A DNA stretch of 64,000 bases, taken from contig NC_077239.1 in NCBI RefSeq assembly GCF_947179165.1, positions 65,633,134 through 65,697,133 on the forward strand, in the 5' to 3' direction. The translations under genes were made by a program, and so were the position numbers. Position 1 is the first letter of the stretch, and each line of letters starts with the position of its first letter. This document shows positions 34,115-45,718 of the stretch, one piece after another. Below the pieces are notes generated by a model. It was not told where the DNA came from. It saw nothing but the letters and a program-made list of their open reading frames with translations, and did not search any database. The DNA comes from Solanum dulcamara. Its lineage: Eukaryota > Streptophyta > Magnoliopsida > Solanales > Solanaceae.

Positions 34115-36060
34115 ATGCCTTATAAGCAAACACCAAATAAGGGTGGTGGCAAGAAAAAGCCTTCAAGGAATAAAGCCACGGAGATTTAAAAATGACGCAT
34201 CCGGGATATGCCAACAAACACCGAACTTAGTGCTACTGAGGAGGTGTCCTCTCATGACTTTGAGACACCCCTTGTGAGTAAGTCCAAATCCAAATACTCC
34301 AAAGAAATAGTCCTTGTGCTAGAACAAATCAGAGGCTCTTCCACTCCTTATACGTCAGCAACATCTACACTTTCCAATTTGAAGAGGGAGATTCAACTGA
34401 GGTAGGAGAGAGAAACGATGACTCCGTACCCTAATATGCCTCCAAATTAGTTTCCTCCGAGGGAAATTCAACACTTGAGTGTCCCTACATACCAGTCCAC
34501 ATAGGAGGGACAACCAAAGTGATGGTGTGTTGAAGGGCTACTTGACTTTTACATGATGGGGCAAGAGAGGAACAATCGCCAAAAGTTATGGAGGCCCCGC
34601 GTGTGGTCACAATTGGGTTAGAGGCAGTCCCAGAGATTCATGATTTATTTCATCAACAAAAACTAGAGTGGATGGCAGAGCACCTCGGTAGTTACAATAT
34701 TAATATGGTGCATAAGTTCTATGCCTCGTACATGGCAATGACAAAAAAGACTGCCTCATCCAACGCAAAGAAGTTGGAGCATCCAATTCTTTTGACCACA
34801 TTGGTCTAGGAGGTCCCGGTTAATTTATCAGATGAGATTCTAACGGTTCATCTATGGCCCAAACTCTTCACCAGCAGCCTCAACGATCGAGTTTGATTAG
34901 AAGATAAAGATGGTGTGAGATAAAAATGTTATGAGAGATCCAGTGCAACTTGGTGAGTTACTTAGATGGGTGGCTGGTTATATAGCTGAGCAAAGCATAG
35001 CAGCGGATATTACACCCGACTTCGATCAAGAAGGCAACCTTGAATTTTGCTATAAAATTTTGGTGGACTATTATCAGACACTAATTCTGCTCGACAAATA
35101 TAGAAAACCATTTGACTCCGGATCGAGCTGTGATTATGGATATCTTGATGGATAGATATGAGGTTGATTATATGAAAATCATCATTTTTGAGATACATGA
35201 GCGGGCTATTCAGCAGAATACCACAATACCTTTCCCATTTCTTGTGTTTGCACTATGCCCGGATGCCATAGTTTCATTGATTGCAGGGGTCGACCCACTG
35301 GTTAGATTGAATAGGATAACAGACCCGGGGCTCATTAAAGATGATGCAAACCCCGTCGGATAGTAGTGTTCTCCCCATCCAAAAATGAAGCTACTTGAGT
35401 TTGAGAGTGTCCAGCCGACTATGCAAGCTGATTCATCTGATCCTCCATACCATGAGACACCCCTTATGGAGCCATCTGAGCTACCCCAACTACCTTTGTA
35501 GTCTTATCCACTAGTACGACACATCCCCAACACACAAGCTTGGTCACCATCTTGGTTGAAGCCTTACATACCTTGATGCAGCGGTAGGCACAGACAGAGG
35601 CCCAACTTGGTCAGTTGATTCAGAAGCTCAAGCCGTAGGTCTGAAAAACAATTACTAAATTGGAGGAGCATGTAGAAGCAAAGGTTGAGGCTGCCTTGGC
35701 TGTCAGTAATGGCAGATACATGCGTGCATTAATACTTTTGAGCTGAGGGTGAATGAGAGGTTGCGGTCCTCATCTAGTTCTGAAATTGCTTCCATCTAAA
35801 CAAAGCTTGGAGCCATACATGCTAAGGTCATATCTTTGGCTGCACCAGCTTCGATACCATTTGTTGTGCCAGTTGTCCAGCCACTATTATTGTTTGATCT
35901 ATTTAAGGATGATGAGTCAGAGATGGCCCGAGACAAGATACCTCATACTGAGGATGATATTTCATACATGGCTGAGTCTAGGAAAAGAAAGAGAAAGGAG
36001 CACCATGATCTCGAGGAGGCCACTCGGGCATCTAGAGTGACCGAGGAGATGTGACAAGAG
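34115..36060 (+). pseudogene. Env-like third ORF of element A (broken)
   Basis: The ATG at 34115 opens a Lys/Ser-rich N-terminus (KKKPSRNKA) that stops at about 34187. Further pieces at 34208-34405, 34588-34809, 34931-35155 and 35836-36054 lie in several frames. The middle piece, with EHLGSYNINMVHKFYASYM, fits the 'putative plant transposon protein' region that follows pol in Athila-type elements and is called env-like by position. The last piece is Arg/Lys/Glu-rich and probably coiled-coil. No signal peptide or clear membrane segment was seen, so a real envelope role is not supported. Its cellular role is unknown. Confidence 0.6.
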
Positions 36061-36696
36061 AAGGAGAGGCAACATGCTATTAGAGCTTCGAGCTAATGTG
36101 TTGACACTCATGATTCACAGAATACCATGGTACCATATGCTACTGTACCAGGATCCACACCTATGGACCCGGATGCCAGCATACAGATTTTGGCTTTTAT
36201 GTGCCACATGTTATTTTTATTCTCCCCCATACTTTTTACTTTTTTTTTGTATTGCATTGAGGACAATGAAAGGCTTTTCAAGTAGAGATGGGGTGGTTAT
36301 GAAGGCACGAGTATCTAGATAAAGTCTAAGTACTCTAGACACTCGATTAAATCCTTGGGGTTTTCTTTTCTGTGTTCTTTTTCCCCATAGGACCTTTTTA
36401 AATTTGGTTGAACCTGCATGTTTAGGATGTAAATGTGAAATAAGAGTAGGTATGAAATAAAAGTGAATGTTATTTTTACATGTGAATTTCTATTAGTGTT
36501 GAAGTGTCTAATATTGATCTACATAAGTTAGATTGATTTGAAGTAATGTTTGCAATGGTGTAATGAATAGAAATTGGAAAGGGTCGGGAGTCGGTAGCCT
36601 TGTGATTGTTGTACAACTTTGATCTTATATTGCATAGTGTCATTTTAGTATAGTAGTGTCATTTGAGGACAAACAAACATTTTAAGTTAAGGGTGT
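36061..36696 (+). other. 3' untranslated part and polypurine tract of element A
   Basis: No further coding pattern was recognised. Just before the 3' LTR the sequence aagttaagggtgt (36684-36696) is a decayed polypurine tract, the primer for second-strand synthesis. Confidence 0.55.
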
Positions 36697-37599
36697 TGAT
36701 GTACTGTAGATTTACGGTACTTTTAATACTTTAAACTTGAGAATTTACATGTCTTTAAAATGTTTGTTAGCCTATTTGATGTTAGTTGTGCTTATTTTGC
36801 AGAAACTAAGTCGGAGAGTGAATTGAGGAAGCATAACACTGAGTCTTGAGGATTTTGGTATTTACAACTTCATCCTCTGACTCATATTTACTTCTATGGG
36901 TCGTAGGTATCAATCGTCAAAAGTAGAACAGAAAAATAATGTTTAAACTAAAGTTTATGAGTGAAGTATATGACTCACTTTCATCTGTACGAGTCATCAT
37001 TTAGAATCATCAAGTAAAAGTGAAAGTCTGAAGGCAAATTGAAGATTATGAGTTAATTCTATGACTCGTTTATATTCCAACAAGTCATAGAAGGCACTCA
37101 CGGAAGAGATGTGCAGAGGCTGAACCAGGATCCAATCTACGACTCAAGATTATGAGTCATCATGGATATTACGATTCGTAGAAGGCTTTTTGTGAAGATG
37201 CAAAATTCCTCAGTACAGACACTCGAAGGTACCTCACCCAAGCCTCTTAGCATTCATTAAGAATTTTATTGGCAATGATAAACAAATCAAAAGGAAACAT
37301 AAGGTACATAGGGACTAAAGGTCTTCACATTAATAAGAGTCAAAGACAATATAACATCCTTTACTATGTCCAATAATACCTTCTACATTAAGACTTGATG
37401 TGGGCTAAGACATGTTCCTAGATCACCCTCAAGATTAAGTCAAAAATATCAAACTTAATTTAAATGTCTAAACATAACATAAGCTAGATAAGATAGGAGT
37501 GTCGTTCCCAGAACATGGTAACTCACCAAAGTGGTAGCCTTCATCGCTCAACTTAGCCACGGGGAGGAGAGTGTGGAGCGACGCCGGTCCATACATAGT

Positions 37600-40500
37600 T
37601 GTTACACCCCGCACTTGTGAACCTTGAAACATGTTTTTAATCTTTTTAAAGATGGCTAGGAGACCCCTACTATCCACACACATCAACCAACTCTAAAGAA
37701 AGAAGAATGTGATACTCCATAGTAGAGAAGGTTGGAAATAGAGCCATAAGAATCCGGAAGGAATTAAAGGCCAAGTGATGAGTCGTAGAACTCGATTTAC
37801 CCATGTAAGCTACTAAATTGGAAGTATTACATACTTAAGCTATTGGAGTACGTACCAAGATTGTGTAGCATGGATTATATAGGCTCTTAAAATAAGACGC
37901 GATTACGAACCCACGAGAAAGAGGATAAGACGACACTTGGCAGCCTAGGAAGGCGACATATGGCAGTACCTCAAGCAAGCAGGTGACCCACCTTCTTGGG
38001 GTCAAGTAGGTGACCCACCTTCTTGGGGGAGGTGGACCCCATGCTATGTGGCAACCCCTTATTGGCAGCACATATGTGTTGGCCCAATGGGGGCCGAACA
38101 CGTGTCACCCTTAGGGGCTGACATATGTCACCCCCTAAGGCAATATATATCTACATGTATTGTGACTAAGGACTTCATTTGTTGTCCAAAACTTCAGCCA
38201 AAGAGAGGAACAAAAACGTGAAGAACAAAACAACAAGGCAGCCATGGTTTAGAAGAATTAAAGGTGAGTTCTTCACTTTTCCTCCGTGAATTAATTATCT
38301 ACGGTATTCCCTAAGCACTTGGATATGTATATATGTATTTTACGATATTTATGGAACCAAAACTTTAGCTTTACAATTGGAAACTTGGAAGAAAGGAGAA
38401 GAGAAAAATGTAGAGGGGCAAGGGAGGGAGCTACGGGTTTGCTCCAAAAAAGAGGTAAGGCCCGATTTCGTTTTGTGAATTAATTATTCAGGATATACCA
38501 AGGCTAAATAATAGTGTTTAATTTCATAAAATTCCAATTTGGGGCAGCGGAGAAGTAACACGAACAGCCCGCTCAATTTCAGCGCGTTTGAAGAAGTTTC
38601 GAGTTGCGATTTGACAATTTTGGCCAAAATCGGGTAAGATAAGGTTTCTCCTTTAAAATTGAACTTTATGGTGTTGTTATGGAGTGTGTTATAAACCTTG
38701 TGTGTGGATGTAAACGTGAAAATGGTATAGGAATGCTTGGCGTTGGAGACAACCCAAATTGTAGTCGTTATAGTTGAATTGTCATCGAAGTAAAGTGTTG
38801 TTCTTGTGAGTTGTTGCTGCAGGGATATGGTGTGTTTTTGCAGGGCCTAAATATGTTCTAAATAGGTTTAGGTTCTGCTGGTGGAAACCACATGACCCCT
38901 TATTTCGTATAATTAAAGGTGTTACAAAATAAAGGCTAGACACCCTATTTTGGATATCGTATTTTTGAGCAAGTCGTTTGGAGTTTGTATTGTGTAATGT
39001 TGGTGAGAATTGCTTGTATACATGTTACAGGCTGTTGTTGTTGGTTGGATGTAGTTATTAGGGGTGTGATTGGAAATTTTGATATGGCACGTTATAGGGG
39101 AGGTGCTGCCCAATTTTTGTTAACGCCTTAACTAACTAAAGAACTAGTCGAGGAAACGAACAAGGAAATAGATTCCATGAATACTAAGGTGAAACTGAAG
39201 GTGCTGGAAAGTCAATAGTGGTTGATATTCGTATTACTTCCATATTTAATAGGTTCAAAGGACGATGAGGTGAACGTGATGAAGAGGAACTCATACGAGG
39301 TATGTAAAGCTTTCTCTTGGCATGTTTTGGTATAAGTACGTACAACTATCTCTCATTTACCTTGATATATATTTGGTACGAAAATGAGATTATGATGCCA
39401 TAGTGGTTCACCGATCCCCATGATGGGCCGGATACAAAATATACATATGAAGATCACCTGAAGGAAAGTACAGACTACATAGAGCTTATTCTCTTTCTTC
39501 TTTTGGGCATGTCTTTGTCTTAGTTGTAAGTTGAATATGATCTGAGTTCCGGGGTCACTCCATTCTTAAACATCTCTTATTTACTTCTAAATATTGAACT
39601 CCTACAGTAGTCGAACTATTTCCCTGGAAACTTTTATATGTTAAAGAGGTACCAAATGTACAGGCTCCAAGTCTTAAAGACTATACGAGATTAAGTGTTT
39701 TTGGATTCCATAAATGATTTGGACCTATGTTAATACATGTCTAGGGTCCCCGAGATTACTTTTGAGACAGCTCATAATGGCATTTAGAGGACACTTGAGA
39801 TGACTACACCGTTACTTGGGTCCTCAAACAAAATCTTAACTTTCTTATTTTATCGAGTCTCTGATCATGATTTAAATTGCATATAGTTACTCACTACTCT
39901 ACTCGTGTATACTGTAACCCTTTTTTCACCGAGTCCCGGGCTGGGTACGTTATCGTGCACAATTCATTGCATTGTTCACCGATCCCCTCACTAGAGGGCC
40001 AGGTACGTATGTATATATATGATGATGTGTTGTAATAAGGTGGTGATGGCGCCGGGCCTATGATGGTCCTACAGATGTGATTCACTGGAACCTTGAAAGG
40101 GCCGGCTATATTGTATAAAATGAGCATGCATGCTTTTCTGATTCACAGAGTACAGGTACATATCTTTGATTTGATAATTTGTTCCCCTACTTCTCTATTT
40201 CGAATATACCTCCAGTGTATTATGTTACATTTTACATACTCAGTACATATGTCGTATTGACCCCCTTTCTTGGGGGGAGGGGGGCTGCATTTCATGCCCA
40301 CAGGTACAGGTACAGGTTTTGGGAGTCCGTCAGCTTAGGATTCCATTCAGCTCAGTTGGAAGAGGCTCCATTCTATCGAAGCCTAGTTATTTATACGGAC
40401 CATTGATGTTTAAATTGTTGTGTCTATTCAGGGGTACGGCGGGGACCCTGTCCCGCTATATATTATCGTTAATATTTTTAGAGGTCTACAGACATGTATA

Positions 40501-40777
40501 TGTGGGTTGTATATGTCAGTTTGATTCAGCTGGGTCTATACGATATATGATATATGATATATGTTATTATGTTATGGCAGCCTTGTCGGCTTGCGTGTCC
40601 TGTCATGTTGTGATACAAACGAAAAGGGATATAGGTTTATGAAAATGTTATCGCTCAGTGGGGCTCTGTTACATGATATTATTTTATTTACAGTTCAATT
40701 TGACCACAGTTGATAGCTAGGTATACGGGGGGTCTAGTTCGGACCCCAGTCACGGCTTACGGGGTAGAGTCATGACA
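37600..40777 (+). mobile_element. Solo LTR C (Ty3/gypsy), 3.2 kb
   Basis: The LTR begins tgttacaccccgc and ends gagtcatgaca, both usual gypsy termini. A perfect 5-bp duplication, atagt, flanks it (37595-37599 and 40778-40782). There is no internal domain. The other LTR of B, at about 43960-44030, shows the same site without an insert. A TATA-like aatatatatctac lies near 38143. It belongs to the same broad LTR type as the one at 1-2242 and as solo LTR G. Solo LTRs arise by recombination between the two LTRs of a full element. Confidence 0.93.
37974..38028 (+). repeat. 27-bp tandem duplication in solo LTR C
   Basis: The unit caagcaggtgacccacc followed by ttcttggggt is present twice in a row with one or two changes. 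The CCCACC/GGTGGACCCC words next to it form short inverted repeats. Confidence 0.7.
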
Positions 40778-40985
40778 ATAGTGATATCATGTATGCAAAA
40801 GTATGTATTAGTACTTTGAATATACTAAGTATGTGAGTATAATATGAAATGAAGAACATAAGAGCGAGACATGTATAAGAAATATGCATAAATGAATGAA
40901 CGCATGAGAAATTATCATGTGAATCCTTAAAATATTTATTTTGTGGGGAAACGACCTTAATCGACATTTAAGACCATGCTAGATA

Positions 40986-41632
40986 CTACATAGAATCCAA
41001 CATTCGGATTTCCAATGGTCTAGGACAATTCTTGACCGCCTCCATTTTCTTAGGTTCTACCTTAATCCTCTCGCTGGATACTATATGACTGAGAAAGGCC
41101 ACCTCCTTCAGCCAAAACTCACACTTGCTAAATTTTGAAAACAATTGCCTATCCCTCAACGTTTGGAGCACAACCCTCAAATGATCCTTATATTCTTCCT
41201 CACTTCGAGAGTAGATCAAAACATCAAGGTAAGATTTTTGAACACCCTATTCATTAGGTCCATGAACATTGCCGACGCATTCATCAATCCAAAACTCATT
41301 ATCACAAACTTGAAGTGACCATACCTTGTCCGAAATATCATCTTAGGAATGTCACACTCCTTCACCCTTGGTTGGTGATAGCCGAACTGACGGTCAATCT
41401 TGGAGAAGTTAATTTCCCCTTGCAGTTGATCAAACAAGTCATCTATCCTAGGAAGTGGATACTTGTTCTTGATAGTCACCATATTCAATTGCCGGTAGTG
41501 TATGCACATTCGAAGTGACCCATCCTTCTTTCTTACAAATAGAATGAGGGCACCCCACGATGAAATACTTGGCCTTATGAACCCTTTTTCTAACAAATCT
41601 TTTAATTGTTCCTTCAGTTCCTTAGAGGCCAT
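40986..41632 (-). pseudogene. Partial reverse transcriptase of element B
   Basis: Read leftwards: [22 protein letters not shown] entry, MCIHYRQLN (DYRxLN with His for Asp), then [14 protein letters not shown]. Near 41215 the sequence goes from SYLDV directly to LIYSRS in a shifted frame. The FIDDI stretch with the two catalytic Asp residues has been deleted. The reading then continues through [19 protein letters not shown] and ends at the junction with the LTR. The thumb end and everything after it are absent. Confidence 0.8.
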
Positions 41633-41738
41633 TTGGTAAGGAGAAATAGAGATAGGTTGGGTATCAAGGAGGAGATCGATACCAAAATCAACTTCTCTTT
41701 TGGAAGGGACACCGAAAGGTCATCAGGAAACTTATTAA

Positions 41739-42275
41739 CTATAAAGACCAACTCAAGTAAGGACTTTCGGAATCGACATCTCTAACTCTCTCTATGTGGT
41801 AAATACAACACTTAGAAATCAATTTTTGAGCCTTGAGACAAGAAATGAATCTACCATTTACTACCAAATCACGACCCTCCCATTTAAGAACAGACTCATT
41901 TGGGAATGAAAACTTGACTTGATGAGTCCTACAATCTATGGTAGCATAAGATGCATATAACCAATCCATCCCAAGGATGACATCAAAATCTACCATATCA
42001 AGCTCTATAAGGTCACAATGAACGACTTTATGTAAGATGGACACGAGACAACCCCTATAGACCTTTCTAGCCACAGCCGACTTACCCACGAGGGTAAACA
42101 CCAAACAAATCTCTATTAACATTTCAGGCAATATATCAAACCTCTTAGCTAATAATGGAGTAACAAATGACAAGTTTAAACCCAGGTCCAACAATGCATA
42201 TACATCAAAAGTAAAGATCCTTAACATACCGGTAATAACATTTGGCACCTTCTCATCCTCTTGCCTCCCTTGCAA
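41739..42275 (-). pseudogene. Aspartic protease region of element B
   Basis: An open 178-codon stretch carries ALLDLGLNLSFVTP, the (L)LDxG(S/T) protease motif with its catalytic Asp kept, and later DFDVILGMDWLYASYATIDC, the typical ILGMDWL signature of Ty3/gypsy proteases. Gly-Leu replaces the usual Gly-Ser/Thr next to the active site. It overlaps gag by about 50 bp in another frame, implying a frameshift mutation or a decayed fused gag-pol. Confidence 0.8.
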
Positions 42276-43356
42276 GGCATAGAAACAGTTGGTTCATTGG
42301 CTAGCTCCTTGAGCCTATTGGCCATGATCAACTTGGCCTTGAGTCCTATTACCACCACCACCTCTACAATCCTTAGCATGGTGAACCGGTTTGCCGCATT
42401 TGAAGCACACATTTGAGCCGGCCAAGCACTCCCCCTTGTGGGTACTCCCATACTTCTTACATGGGGGGAAAGCTTGGGCACCAAAATTATCTCTTGGGAG
42501 TATTTGATTAGGACCCTTATCCTTGTTGAACTTGGGAGGAGGAGTATTACTGGAACATTGTCCCATAAACCATTTCCCAGCTTGACCTTTGCCATTTCTA
42601 TCATAACTGGACCTTTGAGGGTTGGACCTTCCACCATCTACTTTAGCTTACTTGAACCCTTTAGACCTCTCCCTTAACTTCTTATCTTCAATTTGTTTGG
42701 CATAAGTCATTAACAGGGAGATTTCCATCTCCTTGACTAATATGGTCGTTTTACATTCCTTCGATACCAGGCTTGAGATGTCGAAAATAAACTTACTCAT
42801 CCTTGCCCGAGGGTCGAAGACTATAAAGGGAGCATACTTGGACAATTTTGTGAATTTAAGGGTATACTACCTCACACTCATACTCTATTGATGGAGTTGA
42901 TGAACTCTTAGATTTTGGCCACCCTAAGCTCCAATGGAAAGAAATACCAGTCTCATGTCTTCATTCTTATCAACAATCCATTGCTCATACCACACTCGAG
43001 CCATGCCTTTTAGTTGGTAAGCCACTAGTTTGAGCCTTTCATTTGGTGGCACACCCATGATAGCCATAATCTGGTACACCTCATCGATGAACTCTATAGG
43101 GTCCTCATCTAGCTTAGAACCATCGAACTTGGGCTGATTAATCCTTTGAAAATCCCAAATCGAGAGGCCTGATTTTGCACTTAAGAAGGATGGACACCTT
43201 GATTCCCTTGATGGGCTACAACTTGAGCCAATAATGCGATGATGTTGTGAAACTCGGCATGAGTTACCCCTTTCTCATGATATGGGATATCCAAAACCAG
43301 AAGAGCTTGGTCCTCATTGTCAACCCTTGGTCTTTGAGGTAATTTCCACGAGGCAT
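42221..43356 (-). pseudogene. gag of element B (broken)
   Basis: The probable start is at 43356 (MPRGNY…). Stops break the N-terminal half. The segment 42845-42648 reads KYAPFIVFDPRARMSKFIF and then LLMTYAKQIEDKKLRE, a gag motif common in plant chromoviruses. Segment 42566-42315 has a complete zinc knuckle, CFKCGKPVHHAKDC, preceded by a second Cys-rich group. In a live element gag packages RNA. Here the frame is split into at least four pieces. Confidence 0.75.
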
Positions 43357-43544
43357 TATCTAAAGAACATAAAATTGGTTGTTAGTTAGAGGAAAACTTA
43401 GGACACAATATGAATTGAAAGAATCGAAGACCTTCCTAAACATCCCATAGTCAACTATTTATAGTTGTGGCGTGCTTCACAGCTATGAACAAGACCCTAT
43501 TTGATGCGGTATCTTGGACTCCGAGGAATATTTCAAAACCTCAT

Positions 43545-43557
43545 GCTTTGATATCAA
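43545..43557 (-). other. Primer-binding site of element B (tRNA-Met type)
   Basis: On the minus strand the sequence ttgatatcaaagc lies a few bases after the 5' LTR. It corresponds to the usual tggtatcagagc initiator-Met primer site with a few mismatches. Confidence 0.65.
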
Positions 43558-43565
43558 GTTTTTTA

Positions 43566-45718
43566 TGACCCAAGCCTAGGGACTAGATATGACATGACAA
43601 ATGAGACACCCGGAATTACCTCACCCAAGCCTCTTAGCATTCATTAAGTATTTCATTGGTAATGACAAAAAAATCTAGCGGAAATATAAGGGATATAGGG
43701 ACTAAAGGGATTCACATTAATAAGAGTCAAAGATAACATAACAGCCTTTACTATGTCTAAAAATACCTTCTACATTAAGACTTGGCGGGGGCTAAGACAT
43801 GTTCCTAGATCAACCTTAAGATTAAGTCAAAAACATCAAACTTAATTTAAATGTTTAAATATAACATAAGCTAGATAAGATAGGAGTATCATTCTCGGAA
43901 CACGGGAACTCACCAAAGTGGTAGCCTTCAACGCTCAACTTAGACATGGGGAGAAGAGTTTGGAGCGACGCTGGTCCCTACATAGTGATATCATGTATGC
44001 AAAAGTATGCATTAGTACTTTGAATGTACTAAGTATGTGAGTATACTATGAAATGAAGAACATAAGAGCGAGACATGTATACGCAATATGCATAAGTGAA
44101 TGCACACATGAGAAATCATCATGTGAATCCTTAAAACATTTATTTTATGAGGAAATAGCCTTAATCGACATTTAAGACGATGAGAGATACTACATGGAAT
44201 CTAACATATCCCCCTACGTTGGCACGGGGAGACTACTTACCAAGTAGAACTCCGATCAACATTAACAATTCTTTAACTTTAACGGCTAATTGTAGATCCA
44301 CTAGCCTAAAATAGCCGACAAGGGCCCCTATGGTGGCATATAGTTAATGCAACATGAGACTTTACTTAAGGACCCCTTCGTTTGAGCCCCCATCTACATG
44401 CTATATTCGGTGCTAGGTCAAGTCCCACGGAATAATATTTAAACATTTATATAACGTAAGCATTATATAAATTTAACATTAAAACATCAATCGATGGAAT
44501 AGCTCATTCAAAACTTTCATTTGATTCAATGCGAGAATTATCCTTTCACATTGAAACCTTACTTTGGATAAGAAGCCCTTCATTGATCAATCATTTCATA
44601 AAGACTCTCATTCATAATATTCATTGGAGTCAAACTTCATTTCAACATAAAAAATTGGGTGGGTTCATTTCATAAAGACCTTAAAATACATTTAAAGAAT
44701 ACTTGTATGCATGAGAGTGATATAAATGTTTAAATTCAAACATCTTCAAAACAACTCACCATATTCACTTTAAAACTAACTTTCAAACCTTCATATAAGA
44801 ACCTTAGAAACCCATTCATTTAATGAAATTGAGAGTCAATATATATCAATATAAGTAAATAAACATCAAATATATCATGAACTATGCATTTGGAATCATC
44901 ATATATACGCCCATAAGATTTCATCATTTAAAATTGAAAAGCTAGTTTAAGAAAAAATTAGGCTTCATAGGTGGAAGGACCCATGGATGAAAACCCATAC
45001 CCTGAGGGAAACAAAATTCCTAAGAACACTTGAGGAAGAAAGGAGACTTGAAAGCCTTCAATTTGGAAACCCTAGCCTTGCCTTGAAGCCCTTGGAAGAA
45101 CTTGAGGGGAGAGGATTTGTGTTGGAGAGATTAGAGTGAAAGAAATGAGGGCTTTGAAGGGTTTAGAGTATTTAGATAGGTGAATTTTCCCCTCAAAACG
45201 ACACCACCTTGGGTTAAATCACAGGAAAAGACCAAAATATCCCTTTAAAGATCTGGTCGGAAAAGACTTTACGGGAACCATTCAAGGTCCATGGTGCTCA
45301 CCACAGTCCGTGGTGGGGTCCCTGATAAGGGACTTAGAAAAATTCAGAAAAGGGACTTGCAGGGTAGTCTCCGAAGTTTCTTCACGAACACCTTGATGAT
45401 CCGTGAAAAACACCACAGCCGGTTATGGTCATCCATGGAGCTTGCCTTTGGGAAAATTCCTAAGGACTTTGGGGAGGTCTCACCACGGAGGGCTTCATTG
45501 CCCCTAGTGCTCACCATGGTCTGTGGTCCTCTATCGTGGTCCGTCCTCTACAGACTGAGCCTCTGAATCATTACCACGGTTGCACACCACAGTCTGTGGT
45601 GCTTACCACTATTTGTGAAGGCTTCCGTGGTTAGCTTTTGGTGCCAGTTTTTTGCAACTTCTAAGAATTCTTCCTTTGATCCCTGGTTTAGGACTTTTTA
45701 AGTTTCTGGGGTCTTACA
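43566..45718 (-). repeat. 5' LTR of element B
   Basis: On the minus strand it begins tgtaagaccccagaaac and ends cttgggtca, 2153 bp. It holds the uninterrupted version of solo LTR C's target near 43975. Between 45290 and 45640 there are several copies of the palindromic word caccacagtctgtggtg, 80-430 bp from the LTR start. Confidence 0.85.

Larger units (their letters stand above)
37219..41003 (-). repeat. Partial 3' LTR of element B, holding solo LTR C
   Basis: Segments 37219-37599 and 40778-41003 together match 43604-44207 of the 5' LTR without a gap, apart from the 5-bp duplication. Shared landmarks are acctcacccaagcctcttag at the left and taatcgacatttaaga near the right. Beyond 41003 the sequence is RT, not LTR, so the outer part of this LTR was deleted. 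Confidence 0.85.
37219..45718 (-). mobile_element. Element B: Ty3/gypsy retrotransposon, minus strand, internally deleted
   Basis: From right to left: 5' LTR (43566-45718), primer site, gag, protease, part of RT, then a jump straight into the 3' LTR. RNase H, integrase and the first ~1.5 kb of the 3' LTR are gone; the join is near 41003. The 3' LTR is itself split by solo LTR C. The left terminus lacks about 40 bp relative to the 5' LTR. The tRNA-Met-type primer site and CX2CX4HX4C gag fit the chromovirus side of Ty3/gypsy, but no integrase remains to prove it. Confidence 0.85.

Noticed and set aside
45291..45566. A 91-codon ORF in element B's LTR
   Set aside because: It is produced by the caccacagtctgtggtg palindromes and is on the strand opposite to the element.
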